Of a stretch of 64,000 nt of DNA, positions 1 through 9,757 are shown piece by piece. The notes under the pieces were generated by a model. It did no database searches, had not been told where the DNA came from, and worked only from the letters and a program-made list of their open reading frames with translations. The translations under genes and the position numbers were made by a program. Within the stretch, counting starts at the first letter, position 1; each line of letters opens with the position of its first letter. The stretch is taken from contig JADBXP010000001.1 of assembly GCA_020403455.1 (NCBI GenBank), positions 62,001 through 126,000 of the forward strand, written 5' to 3'. This stretch comes from Chitinophagaceae bacterium (GTDB lineage Bacteria > Bacteroidota > Bacteroidia > Chitinophagales > Chitinophagaceae).

Positions 1-3000
1 AGAGTTTGCCTTTCCTCACCAGAAAGAATCAATACGCCATCCTCAGCTTGAACCAGCCCTGGCCGTACATGAATATTACCGCTTAATTGAAGTATTCCTT
101 TTAACAACAGTGTACCATCTTCCTGCATCTCAAGTCGACCGGCGTAAGCAACACCACTGATTACAGGGGAAAAAGGAACACCCCCTGGAATCAATACGTT
201 CATGTCTTTTAAAGGAATTTGTTGACCACACCAATTGCCCGCTAGGTTCCAGTCCGATGAAAAGTTACCGACCCATAAGCCCTTCCCCATGACAGGAAAT
301 AGAATAACTCCGGAGATATCGGAACAGGGTCCTGACCTGACTTTCCTCCTGAAAAAAATTGAGTCGGTTATTGACATTGGTGCATATTCAGGTAGAGTAT
401 CATTGCCACCGGCATTCCTGAATACAGCAGTAGGAGTAGAGGCAGATTCCCATTGAAATTGGTAACTGCCATTTCCACCTGCTGGAAAATCTGCTTTGAT
501 TGGGAGAGGTTTTGATGCTGAACAGTGAATGGTTGGGGTATGAAGGAAGTTCCTTTCAATTAATGGAATGTACTCAATTATAATTTTTTTCGATGCGACG
601 TGAATGCTATCAGACAATAGAAATTGAATTGTATCCTTCCTGGCATCCTTTTTACTGATGAGTGGAATACGTAAATACGGGAGAATGACAGCACCTGTAG
701 AGGAATAAAAAAGGGAGGGTAGCTTTGAAGAATTATTTTCTGAAAACAATATTGGTTGAAGCGTTATTTTTTCTAGTGGTTCTGGGTCTATAAAATCTAA
801 TAAGCGCTGCAGGTCGAGGATAGTATCTGATGTGCAAAGGAGGAGCGATGTGTCTCCGGGTATTAAAAACCGCGGGGCAGTCGCATCAATCAAAATCTTA
901 AAATCAGTATTGAATTGTTCAAAATTTAGAGCAGCTAAATTTCCGGCCATGTCTATAAGCTTATTTCCTGTCCCAATAAGTATGCGCATAGGTTTGATTC
1001 CCTTTTTATCCCATACTCCCTCTTGAATTGTGTAAACAAATTGCAAGCTGGTATCTGTAGCTCGTGTAAGCCGGGCCAAAACCATTTTACCTTCAGTCTG
1101 AATTTGCAAAGCTGCAGTTGCCTCATCTCCCCAAAATCTTATTGGTTCTGAAAAGTCAAACGTAAAAGAAAGTTCTTCCCCCATCTTGTACAAGAAAGGC
1201 TGTGGTTGATGCATTCTCTTAATGAATGGAGCTATTCCATCAACTGTTATGACTACAGAGTTTGGTATGAAATTCAGTATTGCTGAATTGCCTGCCAGGT
1301 CATTGATTCTTGCCCCGTTTAAGGTGATGTTGTTTCTCCAGGAGATGCCCTGATTGTCCCAATCACCCGTTTTGATGATGTATTCAAAAACCAGCATACT
1401 ACTATCTGATCTTCGAAATGTTGCCTGTCGATTGTACCCACCAATATTGATCCATAGGTAAGGCTTCCTGTCTGTTGTGCAGATTATTTTCTCCGAGAAC
1501 TGAAACTCCCAGCGCAAAGTATCACCTATTGCGTAACTACCTGGAGCATTTTCGACACACCGTTTTACTGACGGTGCTTTGGTATCTACCCCATCTTTGT
1601 CTTGCTCAATCTTCATCCCGATTTCATTGGTACGATTCCCCAACTCATCTGCTAGCTTCAAAATGCATAGAATAGGATCTGATGGCGCTATTTCGATACT
1701 ACCTGATGGAATTACCAAAGTTGAAGTATAGATGGAATCATTTAGTCGGTGCCAATGATTCAACCCAATGCCGGCCCATGACCCTTGTAACAATTGAACC
1801 CTGCCGGTATCCGGATTAATATGTATTTCAATAATTAGAGTATCTCCTGATTTGAAGGCTTTGTTGGGGTAGATAATTTTTTTAATCGCCGGAGGAGATT
1901 TATCTAAACAAGCAGTTCCAGTTGCTTGCTTGGGAAGACCATCAATTACAACAGTATTCGTAGGGGAATTAATGAGCTTTAAACCGATGCAGCCATCACC
2001 TAGACCTGTATGAACCGAAACCAATGCTTTGTTCTGCTTTTTTTGAATAGATTGAATGCTTGCATCCTGAACACCCCTGGTAACGAGTGAAAAATGGTTT
2101 ATAAAAAATTCAGGAATCTCATTGGTCAATGCTACTTCAAAATAGACGATGCTGTCAGAACTAAATGGAGCACTTCTAAGTGAGAAATAATCTATGTAAA
2201 CCGGTGTGTTTATTGAATATATCTCACCTGCTGATACATTGTCATTCTGTTGTAACAGCCCCCTTAAGTAAATGGAACTGCCTGTCGGAATTCCCGAAAT
2301 TGTTATTTGAAATGTATCTGATGCCGGAGGAGGAGAAGTTGTAATACTTGATTGGCTAAAATCAGAAAGGGTAGACCATTGTATCCGAATCGACTTGATG
2401 GGGAGTCTATTCTTTTTTTCGATGATGCCTGTAATTGTCGCTTCATTTCTTTTCGTTATCAGGTGATTAATGATTTTTATTTCCGGGGGCAATTCCGGAG
2501 TAAGGATAGAAATAGTTTCACTGGTCACCGAACCTGCCTCATTGACTGCAATCAGTCGAATGTAGTATTGCTTGCCTGGCAGGAGTCCCGATAATTGTCC
2601 GGTTACTGATCTGAATTCTGTTGCAGCAGTGAGTAAAGTTGGAGTGGCAGCAAAAGGAAGGTTAGTAGAAAATGAAGGTAGGGTATCACACTGCCATTGG
2701 AGTTGGGTTTCACTCCCGTTGGGATTAATGTTAGCACGAATCAGAAATGAACCCGGCTGAATCGAGTCGGGTCGCAAGCTATCTATTTGCGGAAGACGAA
2801 CCAGTCTATCCGCTTTGAATGAAAAATCATCCAGGGAGCACAAGTCATCGTTCCCTGGATCATCCGGGTCGAACCAGCAAAGCATTAATTGTTCCCCCGG
2901 TTTCCAGATTATTCCTTCTTGGCGCAGGGTCAATTTTTGTTGATTTTCTATGAGATTTCCATTGAGAGATGCTGAACCTGGTGTGGAATGCAGCGAAGAA

Positions 3001-3539
3001 AAGTTCCCTGCAGATAGGGGAATGCCTCCGCTCGTATCGATGCCTTGCCAAACACCTGTTTTCATTCTAAACAGCCAGTTGTTCTTTTGCCCTGAACCTC
3101 CTTTGCGCCATTGTTCTATGTTAGCGGTAAAATCAATTGTATTTAAAATTTTGTTGGTTTGGTTGATGAATATTACCCCGAAAGCATAGGAAGCTGTGGA
3201 AGTGGATAAACTTCCCAACGAACGATCAGGGTTATTGGTTTGTCCTGTACTCACCATTCCATGAGAAGTTGATGTGCCACTTCCTACATAGAAATTAGCC
3301 TGTGTGCCGGTACCTGCCTGCTGCAGAAAAAACCAGCCGACAAGTCTGGGGGGCAGGAATGGGGTGCCTTGGAAATGGTGTGGACCCCTTCCCGGAAGTG
3401 AATATGTGCCTGCCATTGGCAAACTATCAAAGTTTTGGTAATACGTAGTTCCGGGAGCACCATAATTAAGGGCTCGAAATTGGGCTTTTGCTGAACTTGA
3501 ATAGGCGAGGACCCAAAAAATTGTAACCAACCATTTCAT
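1..3539 (-). CDS. Large secreted multidomain (FN3/Ig-like) protein, 3' end outside window
   Basis: The minus strand is open from the ATG at 3539 to the left edge (1179 codons read, no stop), so the gene is partial. It starts with a signal peptide (MKWLVTIFWVLAYSSSAKAQ), so the product is exported. Residues 30-240 look like an N-terminal beta-rich domain (YYQNFDSLP near its start). Residues 255-345 resemble a fibronectin type III domain (LLPGKQYYIRLIAVNEAG). Two tandem Ig-like modules at about 650-775 and 770-895 share an N-D-L/M-A-G-N...V-D-G/A-x-A-P signature. Near 1090-1110 there is a W-V-G-N-F-S-S-D-W-N...N-W motif common in Bacteroidota surface proteins. A T9SS sorting tail is expected beyond the edge but is not seen. 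The substrate and role are unknown; adhesion or surface display is an inference. Confidence 0.85.
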   Translation of the reverse strand, partial: MKWLVTIFWVLAYSSSAKAQFRALNYGAPGTTYYQNFDSLPMAGTYSLPGRGPHHFQGTPFLPPRLVGWFFLQQAGTGTQANFYVGSGTSTSHGMVSTGQTNNPDRSLGSLSTSTASYAFGVIFINQTNKILNTIDFTANIEQWRKGGSGQKNNWLFRMKTGVWQGIDTSGGIPLSAGNFSSLHSTPGSASLNGNLIENQQKLTLRQEGIIWKPGEQLMLCWFDPDDPGNDDLCSLDDFSFKADRLVRLPQIDSLRPDSIQPGSFLIRANINPNGSETQLQWQCDTLPSFSTNLPFAATPTLLTAATEFRSVTGQLSGLLPGKQYYIRLIAVNEAGSVTSETISILTPELPPEIKIINHLITKRNEATITGIIEKKNRLPIKSIRIQWSTLSDFSQSSITTSPPPASDTFQITISGIPTGSSIYLRGLLQQNDNVSAGEIYSINTPVYIDYFSLRSAPFSSDSIVYFEVALTNEIPEFFINHFSLVTRGVQDASIQSIQKKQNKALVSVHTGLGDGCIGLKLINSPTNTVVIDGLPKQATGTACLDKSPPAIKKIIYPNKAFKSGDTLIIEIHINPDTGRVQLLQGSWAGIGLNHWHRLNDSIYTSTLVIPSGSIEIAPSDPILCILKLADELGNRTNEIGMKIEQDKDGVDTKAPSVKRCVENAPGSYAIGDTLRWEFQFSEKIICTTDRKPYLWINIGGYNRQATFRRSDSSMLVFEYIIKTGDWDNQGISWRNNITLNGARINDLAGNSAILNFIPNSVVITVDGIAPFIKRMHQPQPFLYKMGEELSFTFDFSEPIRFWGDEATAALQIQTEGKMVLARLTRATDTSLQFVYTIQEGVWDKKGIKPMRILIGTGNKLIDMAGNLAALNFEQFNTDFKILIDATAPRFLIPGDTSLLLCTSDTILDLQRLLDFIDPEPLEKITLQPILFSENNSSKLPSLFYSSTGAVILPYLRIPLISKKDARKDTIQFLLSDSIHVASKKIIIEYIPLIERNFLHTPTIHCSASKPLPIKADFPAGGNGSYQFQWESASTPTAVFRNAGGNDTLPEYAPMSITDSIFFRRKVRSGPCSDISGVILFPVMGKGLWVGNFSSDWNLAGNWCGQQIPLKDMNVLIPGGVPFSPVISGVAYAGRLEMQEDGTLLLKGILQLSGNIHVRPGLVQAEDGVLILSGEERQT

Positions 3540-3779
3540 AGGACATAAGTCAGGTGAACAGCTAAAATAGTTGCGGTTTTGGCGGCAAAATCAGGGAAAA
3601 CCAATAAGGGTGATTAAACCCCCTTCAAATAGGGTATTGTTTCTCTTGTATTTTTCAGTAAGGACTAAATAGGGGGGTACCTGGTCGCCTGAGGCACCAA
3701 ATATTGAAAGTCAGGGCTTTCTAAATCATCCGGAGAAGGTCCGTTAGTAATAAATTAAGCCCACGGGGGATAAAACATT
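3540..3779. other. Divergent intergenic region between secreted-protein gene and rpsL
   Basis: No gene is seen. The stretch holds the upstream regions of the minus-strand secreted-protein gene and the plus-strand rpsL operon. A short imperfect hairpin (GGTcGCC, loop TGA, GGCACC) lies near 3689-3705; its meaning is unclear. Confidence 0.5.
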
Positions 3780-3809
3780 TTGAATTTTCGGAATTGACTA
3801 TTACCTTTG
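3780..3809 (+). promoter_or_regulatory. Bacteroidota sigma-70-type promoter of rpsL-rpsG
   Basis: TTG at 3780-3782, a 19-nt spacer and TACCTTTG at 3802-3809 match the Bacteroidota consensus TTG-N19-TAnnTTTG. The box is followed by CCGTCC, the same extension as at rpsJ. The leader to the rpsL ATG is only about 20 nt. Confidence 0.8.
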
Positions 3810-3834
3810 CCGTCCGAATTTTAAAAGGAAAATA

Positions 3835-4215
3835 ATGCCTACTATCCAGCAATTAGTTAGAAAGGGCCGCGAAATCATCCGTGCCAAAAGTAAATCCAGG
3901 GCTCTGGATGCATGTCCCCAGCGTCGCGGGGTATGCACTCGTGTGTATACTACCACACCAAAGAAGCCCAACTCAGCGCTTCGTAAAGTGGCCAAAGTGA
4001 GATTGACCAATAAGGTGGAGGTAATTGCTTATATACCTGGTGAGGGTCATAACCTGCAGGAACACAGCATTGTTCTGATCCGCGGAGGTCGTGTTAAGGA
4101 TCTTCCGGGAGTTCGTTACCACATCGTACGTGGTAGTCTGGATACTGCCGGCGTAAAAGACAGAAAGAAGAGCCGCTCTAAATACGGTACTAAGAAAGAA
4201 AAGGCAAAAAAATAA
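3835..4215 (+). CDS. rpsL: 30S ribosomal protein S12
   Basis: S12 lies at the decoding centre of the small subunit and helps control accuracy. The 126-aa product has the family's usual length and carries [12 protein letters not shown] and [13 protein letters not shown]. Lys43 and Lys88, the classical streptomycin-resistance positions, are wild type, as is Asp89, the methylthiolation site in other bacteria. It is the first gene of a two-gene unit with rpsG, 26 nt downstream, behind a clear TAnnTTTG promoter. No Shine-Dalgarno sequence is visible, as is normal for the phylum. Confidence 0.99.
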   Translation: MPTIQQLVRKGREIIRAKSKSRALDACPQRRGVCTRVYTTTPKKPNSALRKVAKVRLTNKVEVIAYIPGEGHNLQEHSIVLIRGGRVKDLPGVRYHIVRGSLDTAGVKDRKKSRSKYGTKKEKAKK

Positions 4216-4241
4216 CATACTCATTTTAATAATTAACGCAC

Positions 4242-4709
4242 ATGCGTAAAGCACAAGCAAAACGATTACCACTGGCTCCGGATGGCCGTTTCACTGATAA
4301 ACTGGTTACCCGCTTCATCAACAACCTGATGTGGGACGGAAAGAAAAGCACTGCCATCAATATTTTCTATGATGCAGTGGATAAGGTATCTAAAATAACC
4401 AGCGAAGATGGTTATGAGGTATGGAAAAAAGCGATCGCCAATATCACACCTTCGGTGGAAGTACGTAGCCGCAGAATCGGTGGTGCTACCTTCCAAATTC
4501 CAACCGAGGTTCGTCCTGATAGAAAGATTTCATTGAGCATGAAATGGTTGATTCGTTACAGCCGCGAGCGAAATGGTCGTACCATGGCTGATAAATTAGC
4601 CAATGAAATCGTGGCAGCTTCCAAAGGTGAAGGCGCAGCTTTCAAAAAGAAGGAAGATACCCATCGTATGGCTGAAGCCAATAAGGCATTCTCCCACTTC
4701 AAAGTATAA
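4242..4709 (+). CDS. rpsG: 30S ribosomal protein S7
   Basis: S7 starts assembly of the 30S head by binding 16S rRNA and sits near the E site. The 155-aa product matches the family length, with the N-terminal arm MRKAQAKRLPLAPDGRF and the conserved core VRSRRIGGATFQIPTEV. It follows rpsL by 26 nt and is cotranscribed with it. A strong terminator 25 nt past the stop separates it from fusA, so the str cluster is split into two transcription units here. Confidence 0.99.
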   Translation: MRKAQAKRLPLAPDGRFTDKLVTRFINNLMWDGKKSTAINIFYDAVDKVSKITSEDGYEVWKKAIANITPSVEVRSRRIGGATFQIPTEVRPDRKISLSMKWLIRYSRERNGRTMADKLANEIVAASKGEGAAFKKKEDTHRMAEANKAFSHFKV

Positions 4710-4734
4710 TCATCCTTTTGTTGATATCTTTTTT

Positions 4735-4762
4735 AAGTCCTGTTCCGCAGGACTTTTTTTTT
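4735..4762 (+). terminator. Rho-independent terminator after rpsG
   Basis: A perfect 8-bp stem AAGTCCTG/CAGGACTT (4735-4742 with 4748-4755) has a 5-nt loop and a run of T directly after it. It ends the rpsL-rpsG transcript. Confidence 0.9.
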
Positions 4763-4857
4763 AATATGAATTGATTATTAATAATTTTTCCGGCATGAGC
4801 CGGAAACTAATCCACATAAATTGTGTTGACAAAAAATACTCCTATCATTAATATTTG

Positions 4858-4865
4858 TACCTTTG
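4858..4865 (+). promoter_or_regulatory. Promoter -7 box of fusA
   Basis: TACCTTTG matches the Bacteroidota -7 box TAnnTTTG. No TTG stands at the ideal 19-nt spacing; the nearest upstream (4826-4828) is about 29 nt away, so the -33 element is weak. The leader to the fusA ATG is about 55 nt. Confidence 0.7.
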
Positions 4866-4921
4866 CGGCTCAAAATTCGGGTCTCCACAAAAGGTAACCC
4901 ATTCATTTAACAAAATAAGCT

Positions 4922-7072
4922 ATGGCTGATTTAAGATTACAACGAAATTTCGGTATTGCCGCACACATTGATGCGGGAAAGACCACCACAACGGAGCGTA
5001 TCCTCCGCTACACGGGTATGATTCACAAAATTGGTGAAGTACACGACGGAGCTGCAACAACCGACTGGATGGAGCAGGAAAAAGAGCGTGGTATTACCAT
5101 TACCTCTGCTGCTGTAAGTTGTGAATGGAAATTTCCTACCGTTCGCGGAACTGCTGACAGCAATACCAAGTCATACTATTTCAATATCATCGATACCCCC
5201 GGTCACGTGGACTTCACCGTAGAGGTTGAGCGTTCTATGCGTGTACTCGATGGTTTGATTGCCCTGTTCTCTGCTGTTGACGGTGTAGAGCCCCAATCAG
5301 AAACAGTTTGGCGCCAGGCCAATCGTTACCGCGTTCCACGTATTGGTTTCGTGAATAAAATGGACCGTTCAGGTGCTGACTTCCTCATGGTAGTTAGCCA
5401 GGTGAAAGAAATGCTGGGAGCCAACGCTGTTCCTCTTCAGTTACCTATTGGCGCTGAAGATGATTTCAAAGGCGTTGTTGACTTAATCACCATGAAAGGT
5501 GTAATCTGGGACATGGAAACAGAAGGTATGACCTTCAAGGAAATTCCTGTTCCGGATGATATGAAAGAAGATGTGGACCATTGGCGTGCTAAACTCATCG
5601 AGGCAGTTGCCGAGTATGATGACAATCTGATGGAAAAATTCTTCGAAGATCCTAATTCCATCACTGAAGCAGAAGTGCATGAAGCCATCCGCAAAGCTTG
5701 TATCGATTTGAGCATCGTTCCAATGATGTGCGGTTCTTCCTTCAAGAACAAAGGTGTACAGACTGCATTGGATGCTGTTTGCCGTTATTTGCCTAGTCCG
5801 GTAGATATCGATCACATTACAGGTACCAATCCTGATACAGGTGAGACCATCACCCGCAAGCCGGATCCGAAAGAACCATTTGCAGCTTTGGCGTTCAAAA
5901 TCATGACCGACCCATTCGTAGGTCGTTTGGCATTCTTCCGTTGTTATTCCGGCCACCTGGATGCCGGTTCTTACGTACTGAACGTGCGCAGTGGAAAGAA
6001 AGAGCGCATCAGCCGTATCATGAAGATGTTTGCTAACAAACAGAACCCGATCGACTTCATTGAGGCAGGTGATATTGCTGCAGCTGTTGGTTTCAAAGAA
6101 ATCAAAACAGGTGATACACTATGTGAAGAGAACCATCCAATTACCCTGGAGAACATGTTCATCCCTGAGCCTGTAATCTCTGTGGCAGTAGAACCAAAAA
6201 CTCAGGCTGACGTAGATAAAATGGGTATGGCAATTGCCAAGTTGGTTGAGGAAGATCCTACCCTTAGGGTTAAAACTGATGAAGATACCGGACAGACCAT
6301 CCTTTCAGGTATGGGAGAATTGCACCTCGAGATCATCGTTGACAGGATGCGCCGTGAATTCAAAGTAGAGATCAACCAGGGTAACCCTCAGGTTGCTTAC
6401 AAAGAATGTTTTACACAGGCCATCGAGCACCGTGAGATCCTCAAAAAGCAAACAGGTGGTCGCGGTAAGTTTGCCGATATTTATTTTGAAATCGGACCAG
6501 CAGACCAAGAGTGGTTGAATGAGAATCCTGGAAAAGGGTTCCAGTTCAAGAACGATATCTTCGGAGGTTCAATTCCGAAAGAATTCCATCCTGCGATTAT
6601 CAAGGGCTTTGAAAGTTCAATGTCTACAGGAGTGCTGGCAGGATATCCCATGGAAACAATGAAAGTGCGCATTTTTGACGGTAGCTTCCACCAGGTTGAC
6701 TCCGATGCTATGTCATTCGAATTGTGTGCCAAGGGTGGTTTCCGCGAAGCGGGAAGAAAAGCACGTCCAGTGCTGCTCGAGCCCATCATGAAAGTAGAGG
6801 TTGTAACGCCCGATCAATACATGGGTGATGTGACCGGTGACTTGAACCGCCGCAGAGGTATGCTGGAAGGAATGGATAGCCGTGGAAACCTTCAGGTAAT
6901 CAAGGCCAAAGTTCCTTTGAGTGAAATGTTCGGATATGTAACTCAGTTGCGTTCACTTTCATCAGGCCGTGCTACTTCTACTATGGAGTTCAGTCATTAT
7001 GCTCCTGCACCTAATAACATTGCAGAAGAGGTGATTGCTAAGAGCAAAGGAAAAGTGAAGGTTGAAGATTAA
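4922..7072 (+). CDS. fusA: Elongation factor G
   Basis: EF-G is the GTPase that drives tRNA-mRNA translocation and, with RRF, ribosome recycling in the cytoplasm. The 716-aa product has the P-loop AHIDAGKT (residues 14-21), the DTPGHVD switch and the NKMD specificity motif, followed by the usual domains II to V (for example GMGELHLEI and [13 protein letters not shown]). It is a little longer than the roughly 700-aa norm because of extra residues before DTPGHVD. It has its own promoter and terminator. In many Bacteroidota rpsJ follows directly; here two minus-strand membrane protein genes come between. Confidence 0.99.
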   Translation: MADLRLQRNFGIAAHIDAGKTTTTERILRYTGMIHKIGEVHDGAATTDWMEQEKERGITITSAAVSCEWKFPTVRGTADSNTKSYYFNIIDTPGHVDFTVEVERSMRVLDGLIALFSAVDGVEPQSETVWRQANRYRVPRIGFVNKMDRSGADFLMVVSQVKEMLGANAVPLQLPIGAEDDFKGVVDLITMKGVIWDMETEGMTFKEIPVPDDMKEDVDHWRAKLIEAVAEYDDNLMEKFFEDPNSITEAEVHEAIRKACIDLSIVPMMCGSSFKNKGVQTALDAVCRYLPSPVDIDHITGTNPDTGETITRKPDPKEPFAALAFKIMTDPFVGRLAFFRCYSGHLDAGSYVLNVRSGKKERISRIMKMFANKQNPIDFIEAGDIAAAVGFKEIKTGDTLCEENHPITLENMFIPEPVISVAVEPKTQADVDKMGMAIAKLVEEDPTLRVKTDEDTGQTILSGMGELHLEIIVDRMRREFKVEINQGNPQVAYKECFTQAIEHREILKKQTGGRGKFADIYFEIGPADQEWLNENPGKGFQFKNDIFGGSIPKEFHPAIIKGFESSMSTGVLAGYPMETMKVRIFDGSFHQVDSDAMSFELCAKGGFREAGRKARPVLLEPIMKVEVVTPDQYMGDVTGDLNRRRGMLEGMDSRGNLQVIKAKVPLSEMFGYVTQLRSLSSGRATSTMEFSHYAPAPNNIAEEVIAKSKGKVKVED

Positions 7073-7097
7073 TTGCTGAAAAGTAAAAACTGGATAC

Positions 7098-7137
7098 AAA
7101 AAATGCCGTCTCTTACTTTTGAGACGGCATTTTTTTT
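7098..7137. terminator. Strong bidirectional terminator between fusA and ligase-like gene
   Basis: The stem ATGCCGTCTC/GAGACGGCAT (7103-7112 with 7121-7130) has an 8-nt loop and is flanked by A and T runs on both sides. It can therefore stop fusA on the plus strand and the ligase-like operon on the minus strand. Confidence 0.93.
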
Positions 7138-7217
7138 GGATGCCTGATCGAGGGATATTCTTTTATAAGCTTTTAGTACATCTATTTTTTTAGACCGGCT
7201 TTTTATTTCCGGAATTG

Positions 7218-9725
7218 TTATTTCTTACAGTAATTATTGATCAAACCATCAGCAGCTGTATACCCTCTTGACTTGGAAATTTGAAGAAGTGCACAGGCTT
7301 CATCTTTTCTTCCCAGATTGATGAGGGCAGCAGCTTTAAAATATTCAGCTTTTCCATCGGTAGACTTTCTCAAGAATACCTGGTCGAACCAGGGAAGGCT
7401 TCTTTCCCACTGCTTCATGTTGAAATAGCAGATAGCAATGTTTTCGTACACACCATAGCTGCCATTACTGATTTCAGTGGATTTAATGAATTTTTGTGCG
7501 GCCCCTTCGAAGTCTCCTTTGGCAAAAAGCGCAGAAGCTTCGTTGAACAATTGGTTAGCCCTTATTACATTTCTTTGTTGTTCTTCCATTCCTGGAACCT
7601 GTCCGCCCGGAATATTGGTGATGATCTCATTTCTTCTCACAAGTAAAGATGAGTCATTCGGAAAAAGTTTAAGGGCGCTGTCAGCCATTTGCAGCATCTG
7701 GGCGGTAGTACCTTTCGGTTGTGTAGTCATTTTGATGTTGATCATACCCTGCAGGTAAAGATTCCAACCCAAGGATTCTTTTCCTCTGTATTTGATGAAT
7801 TCTTTGAATGCCCTTTTCAACGTAACAGAATCAGAATTCTTAACACATACAGCAACCAGGGTCTGGTAATAGGTTTTTGCACGTGGCTTGGTGAAATAAG
7901 CGAGGGAAGCATATTTCATAGCACTATCACGTTTGTCTTGGGCAAAGTAAACATCTGCCTTCAAGAATTCACAATACATGATATATGGATTCGCTTTGAT
8001 ACCCCTGTCCAGATAAACAATTGCCTCATCATATTTTTTATTCTCATAAAGGTACCTGCCAAGAATACCGTCAATGGGCTGTGCGGAGGAGGTGACATTC
8101 GGCATGCTGGGGAAGGCATTGATAACACTCTCTATTGGAAGTTTAAGCGGTTCATTTTGCAGGTCGGCAATAACCCTGTTTTGAACTTTCAGTGATTGAA
8201 AGGTAAGAAAAGTTACATAAGCGCTGGGCAATAGAAAGATAATGGCAATGAATGAATAGATGTACTTGGTATTTTCGGACAACTGTGCCGAAGGTTTGGA
8301 TTCTGTTTCAGCTGCCTCTTCTTCCGCCGCAAGACTTCCTGTGTAGGCCAACAGATTGACGGCTGCAAAAAACGAAAAGAACAATTGGTTCACCGGTCTC
8401 TCGATTGGAAAGTTGAAGAAGGCATCTATTCCATATCCGATCATGGCCAGCAGTGAGAAGAATGCGATCATCTTGTTTTCCTGACCGGCAGTAGGAGAGG
8501 TAATTACCCGATAGGTATAGAATGCAATGGTCAGGAAAAGACCTAGATAAAGAAGCCCACCCGGTAATCCGAGTTCCGCAAAAAATTCCAGAAAATCATT
8601 GTGTGCGTGAACGGGAACCGAAAGGTCGTCTACCAGAGGATTGGTCGGAGGGATGCTGGCGAATTTCCAGTTACCGTAGCCACAACCCATGATGGGGTGT
8701 TTAAGACCATATTCAAATGCATGTTTCCAAAGGAAAAGACGTTGGTTCCGGCTATTGTCATCAGCAGAGTTGATCGTCGATACTCTTTCCAATACACTTC
8801 CGTAACCGGAATTGGATTCATCTACAAAACTACTTTTCGCAGCACTCAGCGACATAAGCGACAAGAAATAAGCAACCGCTAATCCGATGATGATTCCTCC
8901 TCCATTGAAAAGAAGTAACTCCTTTTTTTGCTGTCTCCAGAATTGGTAAACACAAAAGCCCAGATAGAATAGGAAGATGAATATAAGCGCCAGGTAGGTA
9001 GTTCTTGAATTGAGCAAATAAACCAGCCAAATGGCGATGATAAAAACAAAGAAGTAAAACATTTTCTTAAAGCCATCCGATATATAAAAGCCATAGAGGA
9101 CAAATGATATTTTGGCCAGAATACTCGCCGCAAAAATGTTTTTATTTCCTGCATTTCCTTTCATCTTAAGCACCAGACCCGTCAGATCGAAATTACTCAT
9201 CTGTGTAAAGAAAACATAGAGTTCTCGAATGGATTGATACAGCACGATTACTGATAAAATAATGGTCAGGGTGCCAAAAAGATGCTGCCTTCTGTAGAGT
9301 AATATAGCAAGGTTAAAGAATGCAACAACCGTTGCAACAAAGCGAACATAGCACACCCAACCTTCAGTGCGATTGATTGAAAAAAATACCGATATCCCTG
9401 CCAGGAAAAACAGTGCAGTGAAAAGTTTGGAAAACAATGCCCGGAAAACCTGGTTCACTGCTTCCACATATTGACCCTTGTTGTTTAGAAAGTAGGCTAC
9501 TATTCCCAAGTCTAACAAAACAAGGTAAACCCATTGAGGCCCCTGGTCATCAGTTGCCCCTAGGTTCGGAATAAACTCAACAATAAAATACAGACAGCAG
9601 AATAAGATGGTGAGAAGATCGCCGGCATTGCCGATACTAGACTTTCTAGGTTTTTGGGCAGCCGGTATAGCAGCGGTTACAACTTCAGGTGATTTGGTAT
9701 TGGAATTTTTTTTATTTTTTTTCAT
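7218..9725 (-). CDS. O-antigen ligase/polymerase-like membrane protein with C-terminal TPR repeats
   Basis: The 835-aa product is an integral membrane protein with about a dozen hydrophobic segments in its first 480 residues. The Wzy_C-like periplasmic motif HAHNDFLEFFAELGLPGG lies near residue 372, preceded by MGCGYGNWKF. Residues 550-835 are soluble and rich in TPR-type helices (YLYENKKYDEAIVYLDRGI, FAKGDFEGAAQKFIKS, YFNMKQWERSLPWFDQV). The family joins or polymerises lipid-linked surface glycans outside the inner membrane, or transfers glycans to protein; the substrate here is unknown. It is the second gene of a two-gene minus-strand operon and a clear paralog of its upstream neighbour, but about 140 residues longer in the TPR tail. 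The charged KKNKKNSN start is cytoplasmic. Confidence 0.85.
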   Translation of the reverse strand: MKKNKKNSNTKSPEVVTAAIPAAQKPRKSSIGNAGDLLTILFCCLYFIVEFIPNLGATDDQGPQWVYLVLLDLGIVAYFLNNKGQYVEAVNQVFRALFSKLFTALFFLAGISVFFSINRTEGWVCYVRFVATVVAFFNLAILLYRRQHLFGTLTIILSVIVLYQSIRELYVFFTQMSNFDLTGLVLKMKGNAGNKNIFAASILAKISFVLYGFYISDGFKKMFYFFVFIIAIWLVYLLNSRTTYLALIFIFLFYLGFCVYQFWRQQKKELLLFNGGGIIIGLAVAYFLSLMSLSAAKSSFVDESNSGYGSVLERVSTINSADDNSRNQRLFLWKHAFEYGLKHPIMGCGYGNWKFASIPPTNPLVDDLSVPVHAHNDFLEFFAELGLPGGLLYLGLFLTIAFYTYRVITSPTAGQENKMIAFFSLLAMIGYGIDAFFNFPIERPVNQLFFSFFAAVNLLAYTGSLAAEEEAAETESKPSAQLSENTKYIYSFIAIIFLLPSAYVTFLTFQSLKVQNRVIADLQNEPLKLPIESVINAFPSMPNVTSSAQPIDGILGRYLYENKKYDEAIVYLDRGIKANPYIMYCEFLKADVYFAQDKRDSAMKYASLAYFTKPRAKTYYQTLVAVCVKNSDSVTLKRAFKEFIKYRGKESLGWNLYLQGMINIKMTTQPKGTTAQMLQMADSALKLFPNDSSLLVRRNEIITNIPGGQVPGMEEQQRNVIRANQLFNEASALFAKGDFEGAAQKFIKSTEISNGSYGVYENIAICYFNMKQWERSLPWFDQVFLRKSTDGKAEYFKAAALINLGRKDEACALLQISKSRGYTAADGLINNYCKK

Positions 9726-9757
9726 GATAGCTCCATTTAAATCTGCTCAGTTTGAAA

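Noticed and set aside
5483..5956. 157-aa antisense open frame within fusA
   Set aside because: It is a shadow of the strongly conserved EF-G frame and has no start signals or domain.
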